Source: Pseudaeromonas sp038247115
Lineage (GTDB): Bacteria > Pseudomonadota > Gammaproteobacteria > Enterobacterales > Aeromonadaceae
Direction of reading: 5' to 3'
DNA: 64,000 nt
NCBI GenBank assembly: GCA_038247115.1
Contig: JBBRVG010000001.1
Location: 62,001 to 126,000, forward strand
Below the pieces are notes generated by a model. The model worked only from the letters and a program-made list of their open reading frames with translations, was not told the DNA's origin and made no database searches. Position numbers and translations under genes: made by a program. The first letter of the stretch is position 1. Every line of letters starts with the position of its first letter. Of this stretch, positions 43,562-53,022 are shown in pieces.

Positions 43562-45583
43562 CTAGTCACCACGCAAGCTACCCCGGCGTCCCTGAGGGGG
43601 ATAGGGAACGGATGACGACGGCCATGGCTGGCAACGGGACGGTAGCTGAAAGGTGAAGGAGGGATCCAGGCTTGGCCCGCGCACTGTGCTGGTCAGTTCG
43701 GCACAATGGCGCTGGTTCAGTAGCCCCAACTCGGCATGCCACTGTTGCTGGCTCAGATCCAGCGTGCCCCTTAGCCTCAGCAGGTGAGTAATGGTGGCCA
43801 TAGCACCTTGCAAGTCCAGCACGCCTTGCTTAGCTTGTGCCTGCAGCATGAGTTGATTGATGCCGGTTCCGCCACTCGGTAACTGGCTATACAGCTCGCT
43901 CAATCGACTGGGCTTGGGGGTCTGGCGCAGCACCTCATCCAGATAGCCGTCGAGGCGAATGCCGTCCAAAAACAGATCCTTGCCACTCAACTGGATATCG
44001 CCAGTTAATTGCGCCCATGATTCGGCAAGGCTGCGTCCCTTGCTCTGCAGATCCAGGCTGAGGTCGATATTGCCCGCCAGCTCATGACGGGGTTGCAGCA
44101 GTGTATTGAGCTTGTCCAGATCCAGTTGTTTGGCCTGCAGGGTCAGCCAGTGAGCGGCTTGATCGCTGCGCTGCCATTCACCCTCCGCCTTGAGCAGGCT
44201 TTGCTCCAGCGGCAGTGATAACTCGCGCAACCGGTAACTGGCGGCAGTAATTTCGCCTTGGGCTTCGCCCCTCCGGCTGACCAGACCACCATACACCAAC
44301 TCGCCCCAGCTGGTTTCCCAGCGAAGCTTGTCACTGGCAGGTTGCAGGCCTTGGGCGAGGTCATAGTCGAGATCGGTGACGAAAAACTCACCGCCTTTGA
44401 GCGACAGCGGCAGGTTATCATCAAAGGAGATCAGTGCGAGTTGATGGGCATCCAAGCGCCGTATGGTGAGCCGATCCAGCGGCCATGCCGGTACCTTGTT
44501 GCGCCAGTCAGCAGGCAGCTCGGCCTGCCACTGGGCTATTTGCACCTCATCTAGCGTCAGATGGCGCTTTGAGGGTTGGTAGTGCCCCGTGGCACTGAGT
44601 GTGCCTTCCAGCAGTTGCCCCTGCAGCTCGCCTTGCCAGGCATCGGCTTGCAGCTCGAGTTTACCGCTGAGTTCTGTGATAGAGGCCGATCCATAGGCGA
44701 TCTCGCCAATCGTGCCACCCAGGGCTCCACGCCAGGGCTGGCCTGCTTGCCACTGCCAGTCATGTAGCTGGAGATTGATATCATTTACCGTGATGTCGTC
44801 GTCGCTCCGGCGCCAGACCAGATGATTCAGACGTCCTTGTTTGAGGGTGACGTGTTGCAAACCGGTGGCAGGGAGGGCGACATCGGTCATGCGCAGGCGA
44901 TCCAGGGTCAGATCTTCGATGCTCAGAGCCTTGCCTGGAATGTCCCATGTCAGCGAGCCCTGGATTTGGCCATCCAGCAGCCGTGTCTTGCCATCCTTGA
45001 GAGTGATTTTTCCTGCCTTGATGCCGCCCTCGGCGCTGATCTTGGCCAGATGAAGTTCTTGCCACTCCAGCAGATTGGCCTCGCCACTGAAATCGGCTTG
45101 GGCGAGAGGCTGCCAGCTGCCGGCTGCGAGCGGTTGCCAGTTGGCCAGATGAAAACTGGTACCGCCTAACTTGAGCTCCGGTGTCAGCAAGGTCAGACGG
45201 TCGACATTCAGGTCCTGAATGGTCAGGCTTTGCAAGGGCAGGGATGGCAACGCTTGTCCGGGTTTGAGCTCGATGCGTGGTGCAATGACATCCAGATGTG
45301 CCAACTGGATGCGGCGCTCGAGCCAGGAGCCGGAGTCCACTTCGATATAGAGCTTTTCGGCGCTCATGACATCGCCGAGCTTGATCTGCTCGGCCAGCAA
45401 GACGTTGGGATAAAACGGATTGAATTCCAGGCGACCAATGGTCAGCGGTAAGCCGGTCTGCTGCTGCACCCAGGCCGCAAGCGGTGCCTTCAGATACTCG
45501 GGTTTGAACAGGCCAAAGGCCAGCCACAGGGCGATGACCAGACTCAGAATACCGTATAGAAAAATTCGAATCGCAAGGCGCAT
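43562..45583 (-). CDS. AsmA-like inner-membrane-anchored protein
   Basis: 673 residues. One N-terminal membrane helix (about 7-25) and a long periplasmic part built of repeated amphipathic beta-strands, including LTIGRLEFNPFYPNVLLAEQIKLGD near the start and the AsmA C-terminal block LTGDIQLSGKDLFLDGIRLDGYLDE. AsmA-like proteins (relatives of TamB and YhdP) form bridges for phospholipid transfer to the outer membrane. Which paralogue this is cannot be told; it is shorter than YhdP or TamB. Convergent with dtd, 12 bp apart. Confidence 0.82.
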   Translation of the reverse strand: MRLAIRIFLYGILSLVIALWLAFGLFKPEYLKAPLAAWVQQQTGLPLTIGRLEFNPFYPNVLLAEQIKLGDVMSAEKLYIEVDSGSWLERRIQLAHLDVIAPRIELKPGQALPSLPLQSLTIQDLNVDRLTLLTPELKLGGTSFHLANWQPLAAGSWQPLAQADFSGEANLLEWQELHLAKISAEGGIKAGKITLKDGKTRLLDGQIQGSLTWDIPGKALSIEDLTLDRLRMTDVALPATGLQHVTLKQGRLNHLVWRRSDDDITVNDINLQLHDWQWQAGQPWRGALGGTIGEIAYGSASITELSGKLELQADAWQGELQGQLLEGTLSATGHYQPSKRHLTLDEVQIAQWQAELPADWRNKVPAWPLDRLTIRRLDAHQLALISFDDNLPLSLKGGEFFVTDLDYDLAQGLQPASDKLRWETSWGELVYGGLVSRRGEAQGEITAASYRLRELSLPLEQSLLKAEGEWQRSDQAAHWLTLQAKQLDLDKLNTLLQPRHELAGNIDLSLDLQSKGRSLAESWAQLTGDIQLSGKDLFLDGIRLDGYLDEVLRQTPKPSRLSELYSQLPSGGTGINQLMLQAQAKQGVLDLQGAMATITHLLRLRGTLDLSQQQWHAELGLLNQRHCAELTSTVRGPSLDPSFTFQLPSRCQPWPSSSVPYPPQGRRGSLRGD

Positions 45584-45678
45584 GGTCAGACCGTATGGGG
45601 TTGATAGTTAAGCCTAATGAGAGTTAAGCCCAATCATAGGCGTTTGTGCTCATGATGCGAAGCCCCAGATCGGGAGCT

Positions 45679-47748
45679 TCAAGCCTGAGCGTAGTGATCG
45701 CCCGCGGTCAGCCAGCGCCGGATCAAGGGAGCCACTGCGGCTCTATGATGCAGATAGAGATCCCGTGCCAGTTCCTGCACCCGCGGTATATGCGCCTGAT
45801 CCCGTACCAGATCAGCAATTTTCAGATCGGCGAGTCCGGTTTGCCGGGTTCCCAGTAATTCCCCCGGGCCTCGTAGCTCCAGATCTTTCTGGGCGATGAC
45901 AAAGCCATCATTGCTGTCCCGCAGCACGGCCAGGCGCTGTTGCGCGGTTTTTGACAGTGGTGCGTGATAGAGCAAGACGCAGTGGGATGCGATCGCACCC
46001 CGGCCGACCCGGCCGCGAAGTTGGTGTAATTGTGCCAGTCCCAATCGCTCGGGGTTCTCGATGATCATCAGGCTGGCATTCGGCACGTCGACGCCCACTT
46101 CGATGACGGTGGTGGCCACCAGCAGGTGCAGGCGGCCTGACTTGAAGTCGTCCATCACCTTCTGTTTTTCGATCGGCCGCATTCGGCCATGTACCAGGCC
46201 GATGTGGAGTCCGCTCAGCTGCTGTTGCAGCTCCAGCGCTGTATTCTCGGCGGCCTGACATTCGAGCAGCTCCGACTCCTCGATCAGAGTGCAGACCCAG
46301 TACGCCTGGCGGCCTTCGGCACAGGCCTGACGAACCCGGTCCATCACCTCGATACGCCGGGTGTCCGGCAGGGCGACTGTGGTGATCGGCGTGCGTCCCG
46401 GTGGTAGCTCATCAATGACAGAGGTATCCAGATCGGCATAGGCCGTCATGGCTAGGGTGCGCGGGATCGGCGTGGCGGTCATGATCAACTGGTGAGGATA
46501 GAGTCCGGCCTGGGCGCCTTTTTCCCGCAGCGCCAGCCGTTGATGGACCCCGAATCTATGCTGCTCATCGATGATCGCCAGCACCAGATGGTGAAAACGT
46601 ACCTGCTCCTGGAACATGGCGTGGGTCCCCACCACCATCTGCACCCGTCCTTCGGCGATGGCCGCCATCTGCTGTTCCCGGGCCTTGCCTTTTTGCTTGC
46701 CCGCCAACCAGCCCACGCCAATACCCAAGGGCTCGAGCCAGCGGGCAAAATTCAGGGCGTGTTGTTCCGCCAGCAACTCGGTGGGTGCCATCAGGGCAAC
46801 CTGGCCGCCATGCCCAATCGCCTGTAAGGCGGCCAGCGCCGCCACTAGCGTCTTGCCGGAGCCGACGTCGCCCTGTACCAGGCGCATCATGGGGTGAGGC
46901 TGGGCCAGATCGGCGCTGATCTCGGCCACAACACGGGATTGGGCGCGCGTCGGCGTAAATGGCAGACTCGCCAGTAGCTGTTCGACCAGCTGCGGATGGG
47001 GTGGCAGGGCAGAGGCCGGATGCAATTTGCTGCGCTGTCGTACCTCGAGCACCGAGAGATTGTGGGCCAGCAACTCCTCGATGATCAGCCGCTGCTGGGC
47101 CGGATGCTGACCGAACTCCAGCATTGACAGTGCCAGTTCCGGCGGCGGTCGATGCAGCAGTTGCAGGGCGGCACCCAGGCCGATCTGTTGGGGATAGAGC
47201 CCGGACGGCAATAACTCGCGCACGCCATAAGTGGCCAGCAGGGCCAGCGCCTGATCGGTCAGATTGCGCAGGGTTTGTTGTCGCAACCCCTCGGTGGTGG
47301 GGTAAACCGGGGTGAGTTTTTCTTCCAGCTCCAGCGGACTGGCTTCATCCAGAAGCTTGTATTCAGGGTGAATGATCTCGAGACCATAGTGACCGGCTTT
47401 GATTTCCCCGAAGCACCGCAGGCGTCGACCGCTGGCCAGGGAGGCCTTTTGCCCTTGGGTGAAGTTGAAGAAGCGCAGGGTCAGGCTGCCGTTGCCATCA
47501 CTGATCCGGCAGACCATCATGCGACGACGGGCAGGGACTATCTGGCAATCCTGGATGAAACCTTCAACATTGCACTGCATGCCGGGCAGCAGTTCGGCAA
47601 TCGGCGAGCTGAGGGTGCGGTCTTCGTAGCGATGGGGCAGATGAAATAGCAGATCCTGCACCGTCTGCAGGTGCAGATGGCCAAGTTTTTCTGCCAGTTT
47701 GCTTCCAACCCCTTTCAGGCCGGTTAGCGGTATCTGATCCAGCTCCAT
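45679..47748 (-). CDS. recG: ATP-dependent DNA helicase RecG
   Basis: 689 residues. The wedge (OB-fold) domain lies at about 10-170, followed by the two helicase domains: Walker A GDVGSGKT, DExH box IDEQHRFG, TATPIPRTLA, and motif VI QLRGRVGRGAIASHC. Remodels stalled forks and Holliday junctions. In E. coli it sits in the spoT operon; here it is alone between pssA and the AsmA-like gene. Its promoter region holds a LexA-like box. Confidence 0.97.
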   Translation of the reverse strand: MELDQIPLTGLKGVGSKLAEKLGHLHLQTVQDLLFHLPHRYEDRTLSSPIAELLPGMQCNVEGFIQDCQIVPARRRMMVCRISDGNGSLTLRFFNFTQGQKASLASGRRLRCFGEIKAGHYGLEIIHPEYKLLDEASPLELEEKLTPVYPTTEGLRQQTLRNLTDQALALLATYGVRELLPSGLYPQQIGLGAALQLLHRPPPELALSMLEFGQHPAQQRLIIEELLAHNLSVLEVRQRSKLHPASALPPHPQLVEQLLASLPFTPTRAQSRVVAEISADLAQPHPMMRLVQGDVGSGKTLVAALAALQAIGHGGQVALMAPTELLAEQHALNFARWLEPLGIGVGWLAGKQKGKAREQQMAAIAEGRVQMVVGTHAMFQEQVRFHHLVLAIIDEQHRFGVHQRLALREKGAQAGLYPHQLIMTATPIPRTLAMTAYADLDTSVIDELPPGRTPITTVALPDTRRIEVMDRVRQACAEGRQAYWVCTLIEESELLECQAAENTALELQQQLSGLHIGLVHGRMRPIEKQKVMDDFKSGRLHLLVATTVIEVGVDVPNASLMIIENPERLGLAQLHQLRGRVGRGAIASHCVLLYHAPLSKTAQQRLAVLRDSNDGFVIAQKDLELRGPGELLGTRQTGLADLKIADLVRDQAHIPRVQELARDLYLHHRAAVAPLIRRWLTAGDHYAQA

Positions 47749-47765
47749 GGGCGCACGACCGAAAA

Positions 47766-47783
47766 TACTGTAAATATGATCAG
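47766..47783 (-). promoter_or_regulatory. LexA-like box at the recG promoter
   Basis: TACTGTAAATATGATCAG contains CTGT-N8-TCAG, seven of eight matches to CTGT-N8-ACAG, with an AT-rich centre. It lies directly downstream of an extended -10 and covers the likely start point. Confidence 0.45.
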
Positions 47784-47792
47784 ATCATAACA
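47784..47792 (-). promoter_or_regulatory. Extended -10 of recG
   Basis: Minus-strand TGTTATGAT, extended -10 with one mismatch, about 40 bp before the recG ATG. Confidence 0.5.
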
Positions 47793-47871
47793 GAGCCGAA
47801 GGCAGAACGGGAGCGCTGCTGTCGTGGCCGACAGGGGGAGGCAGAACCTCCCCGTGACCGGATGGCGGGCC

Positions 47872-49221
47872 CTAGATGAGTTGTTTCAACAGCAGATGCG
47901 CCTTGAACCGTTGCAGGCGAACCAGCAGGCGACGCACGGCCTCGGGGTAATCCTTGATCTGCTCCAGCTGGCTGAAGTGTTGCAGTCGACGGGCATGTTG
48001 CAAGATTTGCTGACGTTCCTGGGCAAAAGCCCCGGCCAGCAGTCGCTGCGGATCCTGCAACAGCAGGCCGTTTTCCAAATCCAGCGACCAGGCGCGAGGA
48101 TTCAGGTTGCTGCCGGTAATCAGGGTCAGCTGTTCGTCCACGAAGATCCCTTTGAGATGATAGGAATTCTGCTCGTGTTGCCACAACATCAGGTTCAGTT
48201 GTCCGCTGTCGATGTAGCGCTGGTAGCGTTCGGCAAAGCGGCGCAGGTTCACCTCATACAGATAGGGTAAGCCACCGACCGTATTGAAGGGTTCTCCTGG
48301 CGGGATATAGAAGTCATTGGCCGTTTTGTCACCGATCACCAACGTCAGCCGCACGCCGCGGCGCAGCAATTGGGCCAGATCCTTGGCGATGAGCTTGGGT
48401 GGGTTGAAGTACGGCGTACAGATGAAGACGTCGCTGACCGCACTGCGCAGCAGGTTGTGGATCGCCTTGTTCAAGCGATTATAGCGTTTACCCAGTCCGA
48501 CCAGCGGTGTCAGCCCCACTTGTTGGGGGCCTATGGTCGCGGCCGCGAATTCATATTCGGCGCGCTGTAGCTTGAGGCGGAAGCGGCGCATTTCACCCCG
48601 AATGTCCTTGATGGTCGGAACAGGGGCGCGATCCAGCCGCTGGACGGCGGCATCCAGACCGAAGGTCTGGATGATGAAATGGGCCCAACTGCTGGCCAAG
48701 TGAGCATTGTCAATTTCATGGTAACGATCGTAGCGATAACGATCCTGCTGATGCAGATAGATGTTATTGAGGCTGGCCCCGGAGTAGAGCAGGGTGTCAT
48801 CGAACAGGAAACCCTTGAGATGCAACACCCCCAGCCATTCCCGACGTTTGACCGGTACACCGTAAATCTCGATGGTATCGGGATGTTCGGCGGCCAACGC
48901 CTGATAGAGCTGATGGTTACCGGCCTGTTTGCCTTTACCAATCAGGCCGCGCTGGGCTCTGTGGTAATCGACAAAGACCTTGATATCCAGCTCGGGGCGC
49001 GAAGCTTTGGCGGCATACAAAGCGCTGAGAATTTCTCGACCGGCCTCATCATCTTGCAGATAGAGGGCGACCAGATAGATGCGTCTTTGTGCCGAGGCGA
49101 TCAGCGCCAGAATGCGTTGCTTGAACTCGCTGGCCGAATGGAGAATGCGTAAGCTGTCGGCTTGTAAGGCAAGCTGGGGCAATTTCTCGAGTTGTTTTCG
49201 ATAATGTGCCGGAGTGAACAT
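47872..49221 (-). CDS. pssA: CDP-diacylglycerol-serine O-phosphatidyltransferase PssA
   Basis: 449 residues from the ATG at 49221, close to the 451 of E. coli; an ATG at 49260 would add an extension not found in relatives. Phospholipase-D fold with two HKD motifs: HLKGFLFDDTLLYSGASLNN and YHLKGIFVDEQLTLITGSNLNPRAW. Makes phosphatidylserine, the precursor of phosphatidylethanolamine and so of the donor used by the EptA-like enzyme. Membrane-associated without membrane helices. A perfect 7-bp hairpin (47835-47853) follows the gene. Confidence 0.96.
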   Translation of the reverse strand: MFTPAHYRKQLEKLPQLALQADSLRILHSASEFKQRILALIASAQRRIYLVALYLQDDEAGREILSALYAAKASRPELDIKVFVDYHRAQRGLIGKGKQAGNHQLYQALAAEHPDTIEIYGVPVKRREWLGVLHLKGFLFDDTLLYSGASLNNIYLHQQDRYRYDRYHEIDNAHLASSWAHFIIQTFGLDAAVQRLDRAPVPTIKDIRGEMRRFRLKLQRAEYEFAAATIGPQQVGLTPLVGLGKRYNRLNKAIHNLLRSAVSDVFICTPYFNPPKLIAKDLAQLLRRGVRLTLVIGDKTANDFYIPPGEPFNTVGGLPYLYEVNLRRFAERYQRYIDSGQLNLMLWQHEQNSYHLKGIFVDEQLTLITGSNLNPRAWSLDLENGLLLQDPQRLLAGAFAQERQQILQHARRLQHFSQLEQIKDYPEAVRRLLVRLQRFKAHLLLKQLI

Positions 49222-49354
49222 ACCAATACCTGATCTCTGATTGCGCCATCTGGCGCCCATAGTGCTGACGATTTAGCTGCGGATTCTACCAATTTGCCGG
49301 GGTAGCGCCAGCTTTTGCCGTCGGACTGCCTCGGTAGCTCACTATCATGACCAG

Positions 49355-49380
49355 AAAAAAGCCGCGTTTCCGCGGCTCTT
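49355..49380 (-). terminator. Intrinsic terminator of the aminopeptidase P gene
   Basis: Stem GCCGCG/CGCGGC, TTTC loop, A-tract on the left giving U6 on the minus strand. Confidence 0.9.
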
Positions 49381-49398
49381 GTCACTCAATGAGAGGTT

Positions 49399-51195
49399 TC
49401 AAATGGCCGCAGTCGCCTGCAGCAACCAGCCCATTTCATGGTCGCTGAGATGGGACTTCACCGCATCCCGGACTTCGGCGTGGTAGCTGTTGATCCAGGT
49501 GATTTCACTGTCGCTGAGCAGACTCTTGTCCAGCAAACGGACATCGAACGGCACCAGGGTCAGGCGGCTGAAACGATACATGGGGATTTCGCTCGGCTCA
49601 TCGCTGGTTTCCACCACCAACAGGTTCTCACAGCGGATACCAAACGCACCTTCCCGGTAATAACCAGGCTCGTTGGAGAGCACCATGCCCGGTTCCAGCG
49701 GCACTAGCGAGCCCTTGCTGGCAATCCGTTGCGGCCCTTCATGGACGCTGAGGAAGTGGCCGACGCCATGACCTGTGCCATGGTCATAGTTATAACCGGC
49801 TTGCCATAGCGGCATCCGCGCCAGCACATCCAGCTGAATGCCAGAGGTCCCTTTCGGAAAACGTACCCGATCGATGGCGATATGCCCCTGCAAGACGCGG
49901 GTAAATTGCTGACGCATCTCGTCCGTGACCTCGCCGACCTTGACGGTACGGGTGATATCTGTGGTGCCTTCCAGATATTGGCCACCGGAATCAATCAGAT
50001 ACATACCATCCTGTCCAAAGGCGCGCGGAGTGCCGTTGGTGTGGTGGTAATGGCACATAGCGGCATTGGGGCCGAGGGCCGAGATGCTGTCGAAGCTGGG
50101 CTCTATGTAATTATCTTGCTCTTCACGGAAGCGGGTCAGTTGATCCGACAGTGTGCCTTCATCGCCATTCAGGCCTTTGTCGGCTTGTCGATCCAGCCAG
50201 GCCAGAAACCGGCACATGGCCACGGCATCTTTCTGATGCGCCAGACGCATGCCAGCCAGCTCAGTGTTGTTCTTGCAGGCTTTAGGCAGCATGCAAGGGT
50301 CCTGGCCCTGAACCAGAGTGGCGCCATGCTCTTGCAGGGTGAGCTGGGTCCAGGCATTGGTGGTGTCGGCATCGGCCAGCACCTTGAGACGATCCTCCCC
50401 CATGCGTTTGAGCACGTCACCGAGCTTTTCCAGCGGGTAGACGGAGACGTCATTGCCCACATGCTGGCTGAAGGCGTTGCAATCGAGCTTGTCGGTATCG
50501 ATAAAGAAATCGACGCTGACATTGCTATAAATGACCGCAAAACAGAGCACCACCGGGAAGCAGGGAATATCCCGACCGCGAATATTCAGCAGCCAGTTGA
50601 TGGATTCCGATTGGGAGAGCAGAGCGGCATCCAGCCCCTGTTGACGCAATTTGCTGGCGATGGCTTCGCGCTTGGCGAGGCTGCCTTGGCCGCTGAATTG
50701 CTCGGAATAGATCATCATCTCGGCCTTGCTGGGCACGGGGCGAGCTTGCCACAACTGATCGATGGGGTTTTGTTCCAGACTGACCAGGGCGATCTCTTTT
50801 TGCGCCAGGATCGCACTCGCCTTCTGATACCAGGCCAGGCTATGCAGCCGTGGATCGAAGCCGACTTTCTGCCGACGATCCAGTTGCCCTTGCAGCCACT
50901 CCAGATGGGGTTGATCCACCAGATGCTGGTATTGGAACAACTCGCCAGGCGTTTGCTGACGGGCCTGGACCGTGTAACGGCCATCGACAAACAGCGCTGC
51001 GGTATCGGCGAACAGAATCGCCAGCCCCGCCGATCCGGTGAAGCCAGTTGCCCAAGCCAGACGTTCGGCCTCTGCAGGCAAATATTCGCCCAGATGTTCA
51101 TCATCGTGAGGGATGATCAGCGCATCCAGAGCGTGGGATGCCATATAGGCACGCAGGGCCGCGAGGCGGGAGGCGATGAGTTCATGAGTCGTCAT
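49399..51195 (-). CDS. Xaa-Pro aminopeptidase (M24B, three-domain type)
   Basis: 598 residues from the ATG at 51195; an earlier ATG (51234) lacks a ribosome site. Two creatinase-like N-terminal domains (about 5-300) and a C-terminal pita-bread domain with the dinuclear metal ligands: YLIDSGGQYLEGTTDITR (two Asp), HGTGHGVGHFLSVHEGP (His), LSNEPGYYREGAFGIRCENL (two Glu). It resembles the long APP1 type rather than the shorter E. coli PepP (about 440 residues). Removes N-terminal residues before proline; no signal peptide, so cytoplasmic. Confidence 0.93.
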   Translation of the reverse strand: MTTHELIASRLAALRAYMASHALDALIIPHDDEHLGEYLPAEAERLAWATGFTGSAGLAILFADTAALFVDGRYTVQARQQTPGELFQYQHLVDQPHLEWLQGQLDRRQKVGFDPRLHSLAWYQKASAILAQKEIALVSLEQNPIDQLWQARPVPSKAEMMIYSEQFSGQGSLAKREAIASKLRQQGLDAALLSQSESINWLLNIRGRDIPCFPVVLCFAVIYSNVSVDFFIDTDKLDCNAFSQHVGNDVSVYPLEKLGDVLKRMGEDRLKVLADADTTNAWTQLTLQEHGATLVQGQDPCMLPKACKNNTELAGMRLAHQKDAVAMCRFLAWLDRQADKGLNGDEGTLSDQLTRFREEQDNYIEPSFDSISALGPNAAMCHYHHTNGTPRAFGQDGMYLIDSGGQYLEGTTDITRTVKVGEVTDEMRQQFTRVLQGHIAIDRVRFPKGTSGIQLDVLARMPLWQAGYNYDHGTGHGVGHFLSVHEGPQRIASKGSLVPLEPGMVLSNEPGYYREGAFGIRCENLLVVETSDEPSEIPMYRFSRLTLVPFDVRLLDKSLLSDSEITWINSYHAEVRDAVKSHLSDHEMGWLLQATAAI

Positions 51196-51343
51196 GGTAA
51201 AAACCTGATCATTGCTTAAAGTCTGCACTGCCATTAGTAGCAGGTGGGCGAGAATATCATAAAACCTGAGGCCGTCTGCCTGTGCAAGCGTCGAGATGGA
51301 TAAAAAAACACCATTTCTGCCACAACTTTATGCTGCTGTGGAA

Positions 51344-52249
51344 TCAATGGGTGTCACTCGATTCTTGCTTTCGCCAAGCGGGCCATTGCTGCACCAGCAG
51401 TGCTGCCACGATCAGCAGCAAACCGAACGGGGTCGCGGTGGCAATGGGCTCATGCACCAGCCAGCGCAGCAGCAGCAACGAAATAAACGGCGAGAGAAAG
51501 ATCAGATTGCTGATGTGGGCGGCTTGTCGCGCGTGACGCAGAGCCAGCAACCAGAGCAAAAACGCTATGCCCATTTCGAACAGACCGACATAGATGGCGC
51601 CCAGCCAGCCTTGCCAGGCTCGTAACTCGAAGTCCGATAGCAGGCCACAGGCCAGCAGGGTAAACGGCAGGCTGCAACTGAAGGTCAGAAACAGGCTGAT
51701 CAAGGGATCTGTGGTATTGCGAGTATTCAGGATCCAGTAGCCGGCCCAAATCAGGGTCGAGGCCAGGGCCAACAGTACGCCGTAGCCGGAGTCGAAGTTC
51801 AGGCTGAATGGGTCGCCGCGCGTGGCGATGATCAAAGCGCCGAGATAGGCCAGCATAATGGCCACCCCATCGAAGCGATTCAGGCGCTGTTTGAGAAAGG
51901 GCACTGCCAGCAACGACAGGGCGATAGCCCAGGTGTAGTTGATGGCTTGGGCCTGCTGGGCGGGCAACAGTCGATAGGCCTCAAACAGCAGCAGGTAGTA
52001 GAGGGCAGGATTCAGTATCCCGAGGCTGATGAAAAACAGCGGTCGGGTACGTAGTGTGGTCAGCGCCAGACCGAGCTTACGCTGACCAGCCAGCAGCCCA
52101 CCCAATAGCAGCACAGAGGTGACGCTGGCGACCAGTAACAACTGGCTGGGGGCGAAATACCGCAAGGAGAGTTTGAAGGCGCTGGCGACCGTTGACCACA
52201 ACAGGACCGTGGCCAGCGCATACAGCCAGGCTTTGCGCTGATTCGACAT
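51344..52249 (-). CDS. EamA/DMT-superfamily transporter
   Basis: 301 residues, ten membrane helices in two EamA repeats (about 10-135 and 150-285). Substrate unknown; the family exports amino acids and other metabolites. Starts 3 bp after the next upstream gene, so co-transcribed with it. Confidence 0.88.
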   Translation of the reverse strand: MSNQRKAWLYALATVLLWSTVASAFKLSLRYFAPSQLLLVASVTSVLLLGGLLAGQRKLGLALTTLRTRPLFFISLGILNPALYYLLLFEAYRLLPAQQAQAINYTWAIALSLLAVPFLKQRLNRFDGVAIMLAYLGALIIATRGDPFSLNFDSGYGVLLALASTLIWAGYWILNTRNTTDPLISLFLTFSCSLPFTLLACGLLSDFELRAWQGWLGAIYVGLFEMGIAFLLWLLALRHARQAAHISNLIFLSPFISLLLLRWLVHEPIATATPFGLLLIVAALLVQQWPAWRKQESSDTH

Positions 52250-52252
52250 GCT

Positions 52253-52894
52253 TTATTCCACCGGCGTGACGTTATAGTAGCGGCCGCTGGCATCCATGAA
52301 GAGACCATCCTCGCTCTGGGTGAGGATCAACTGAGGCGTCAGGCTCTTGCTGCGACGATGCAGGATCACCAGTAGCAGGGTGAAAAAGCCGACCAGAATA
52401 CAGAGCACGGAGGAGGTGCGCACCAGCCAACCGGCATAGACACCACCGACGATGGCATAACTGAGCAAGCCGCCCAGCAGCAAGCTGCTGGCCCGGGTCA
52501 GCGGTACCAGAACCTTCTGTTTCCAACCTTCGAGTTTGATCAGGGATGGCAACAGGCAATGGGTGTAGACCAGGGTCCAGACCAGGGTGACACCCGTCAC
52601 TTGCCAGTAGTGGGGACTGTGGATATCCAGCCACAGCAGGGCGAGCAGCAGGCAGGCACTGAGAATGCCCAGCCCGACCCCGCACCAGACCAGCCATATT
52701 TTGGGAACCTCGTGGCGACAGGTCAGGCATGTGATGGCATTCAGGCCGGCGGCAAAACCGATGAGCGCCGTGAGCAGCGCCTTGACTTCGCCCCAGCCCA
52801 GCTCGCCGGTGATCAGCACATAGATGGCCTGAAGAGCCACCAAACTCAAGAGTACTATCAGTCCGGTGGTGAAATAGCGTCGAATCAATGGCAT
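52253..52894 (-). CDS. Uncharacterised membrane protein with six predicted helices
   Basis: 213 residues from the ATG at 52894 (GAGAGA 8 nt upstream). About six hydrophobic segments arranged as three pairs, with CLTCRHEVPKIW after the second helix and a soluble C-terminal tail of about 30 residues (SLTPQLILTQSEDGLFMDASGRYYNVTPVE region). I do not recognise a family. Coupled to the EamA gene, which suggests a joint function in transport, but nothing in the sequence defines it. Confidence 0.7.
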   Translation of the reverse strand: MPLIRRYFTTGLIVLLSLVALQAIYVLITGELGWGEVKALLTALIGFAAGLNAITCLTCRHEVPKIWLVWCGVGLGILSACLLLALLWLDIHSPHYWQVTGVTLVWTLVYTHCLLPSLIKLEGWKQKVLVPLTRASSLLLGGLLSYAIVGGVYAGWLVRTSSVLCILVGFFTLLLVILHRRSKSLTPQLILTQSEDGLFMDASGRYYNVTPVE

Positions 52895-53022
52895 GGCATT
52901 CTCTCGTCTGGCTGCGGTCATCCCCGAGGAAGGGGATGACATGATAATCCAGACTGCCAAAACCCGGCACAGAATCTTGCGACAACCCCGGCCCGTTCCA
53001 ACCGGAGTGGGCGGATCCAGGG

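Noticed and set aside
49882..51219. 445-codon plus-strand frame opposite the aminopeptidase P gene
   Set aside because: Antisense shadow of a well-supported M24B peptidase; no ribosome site and no known motif.
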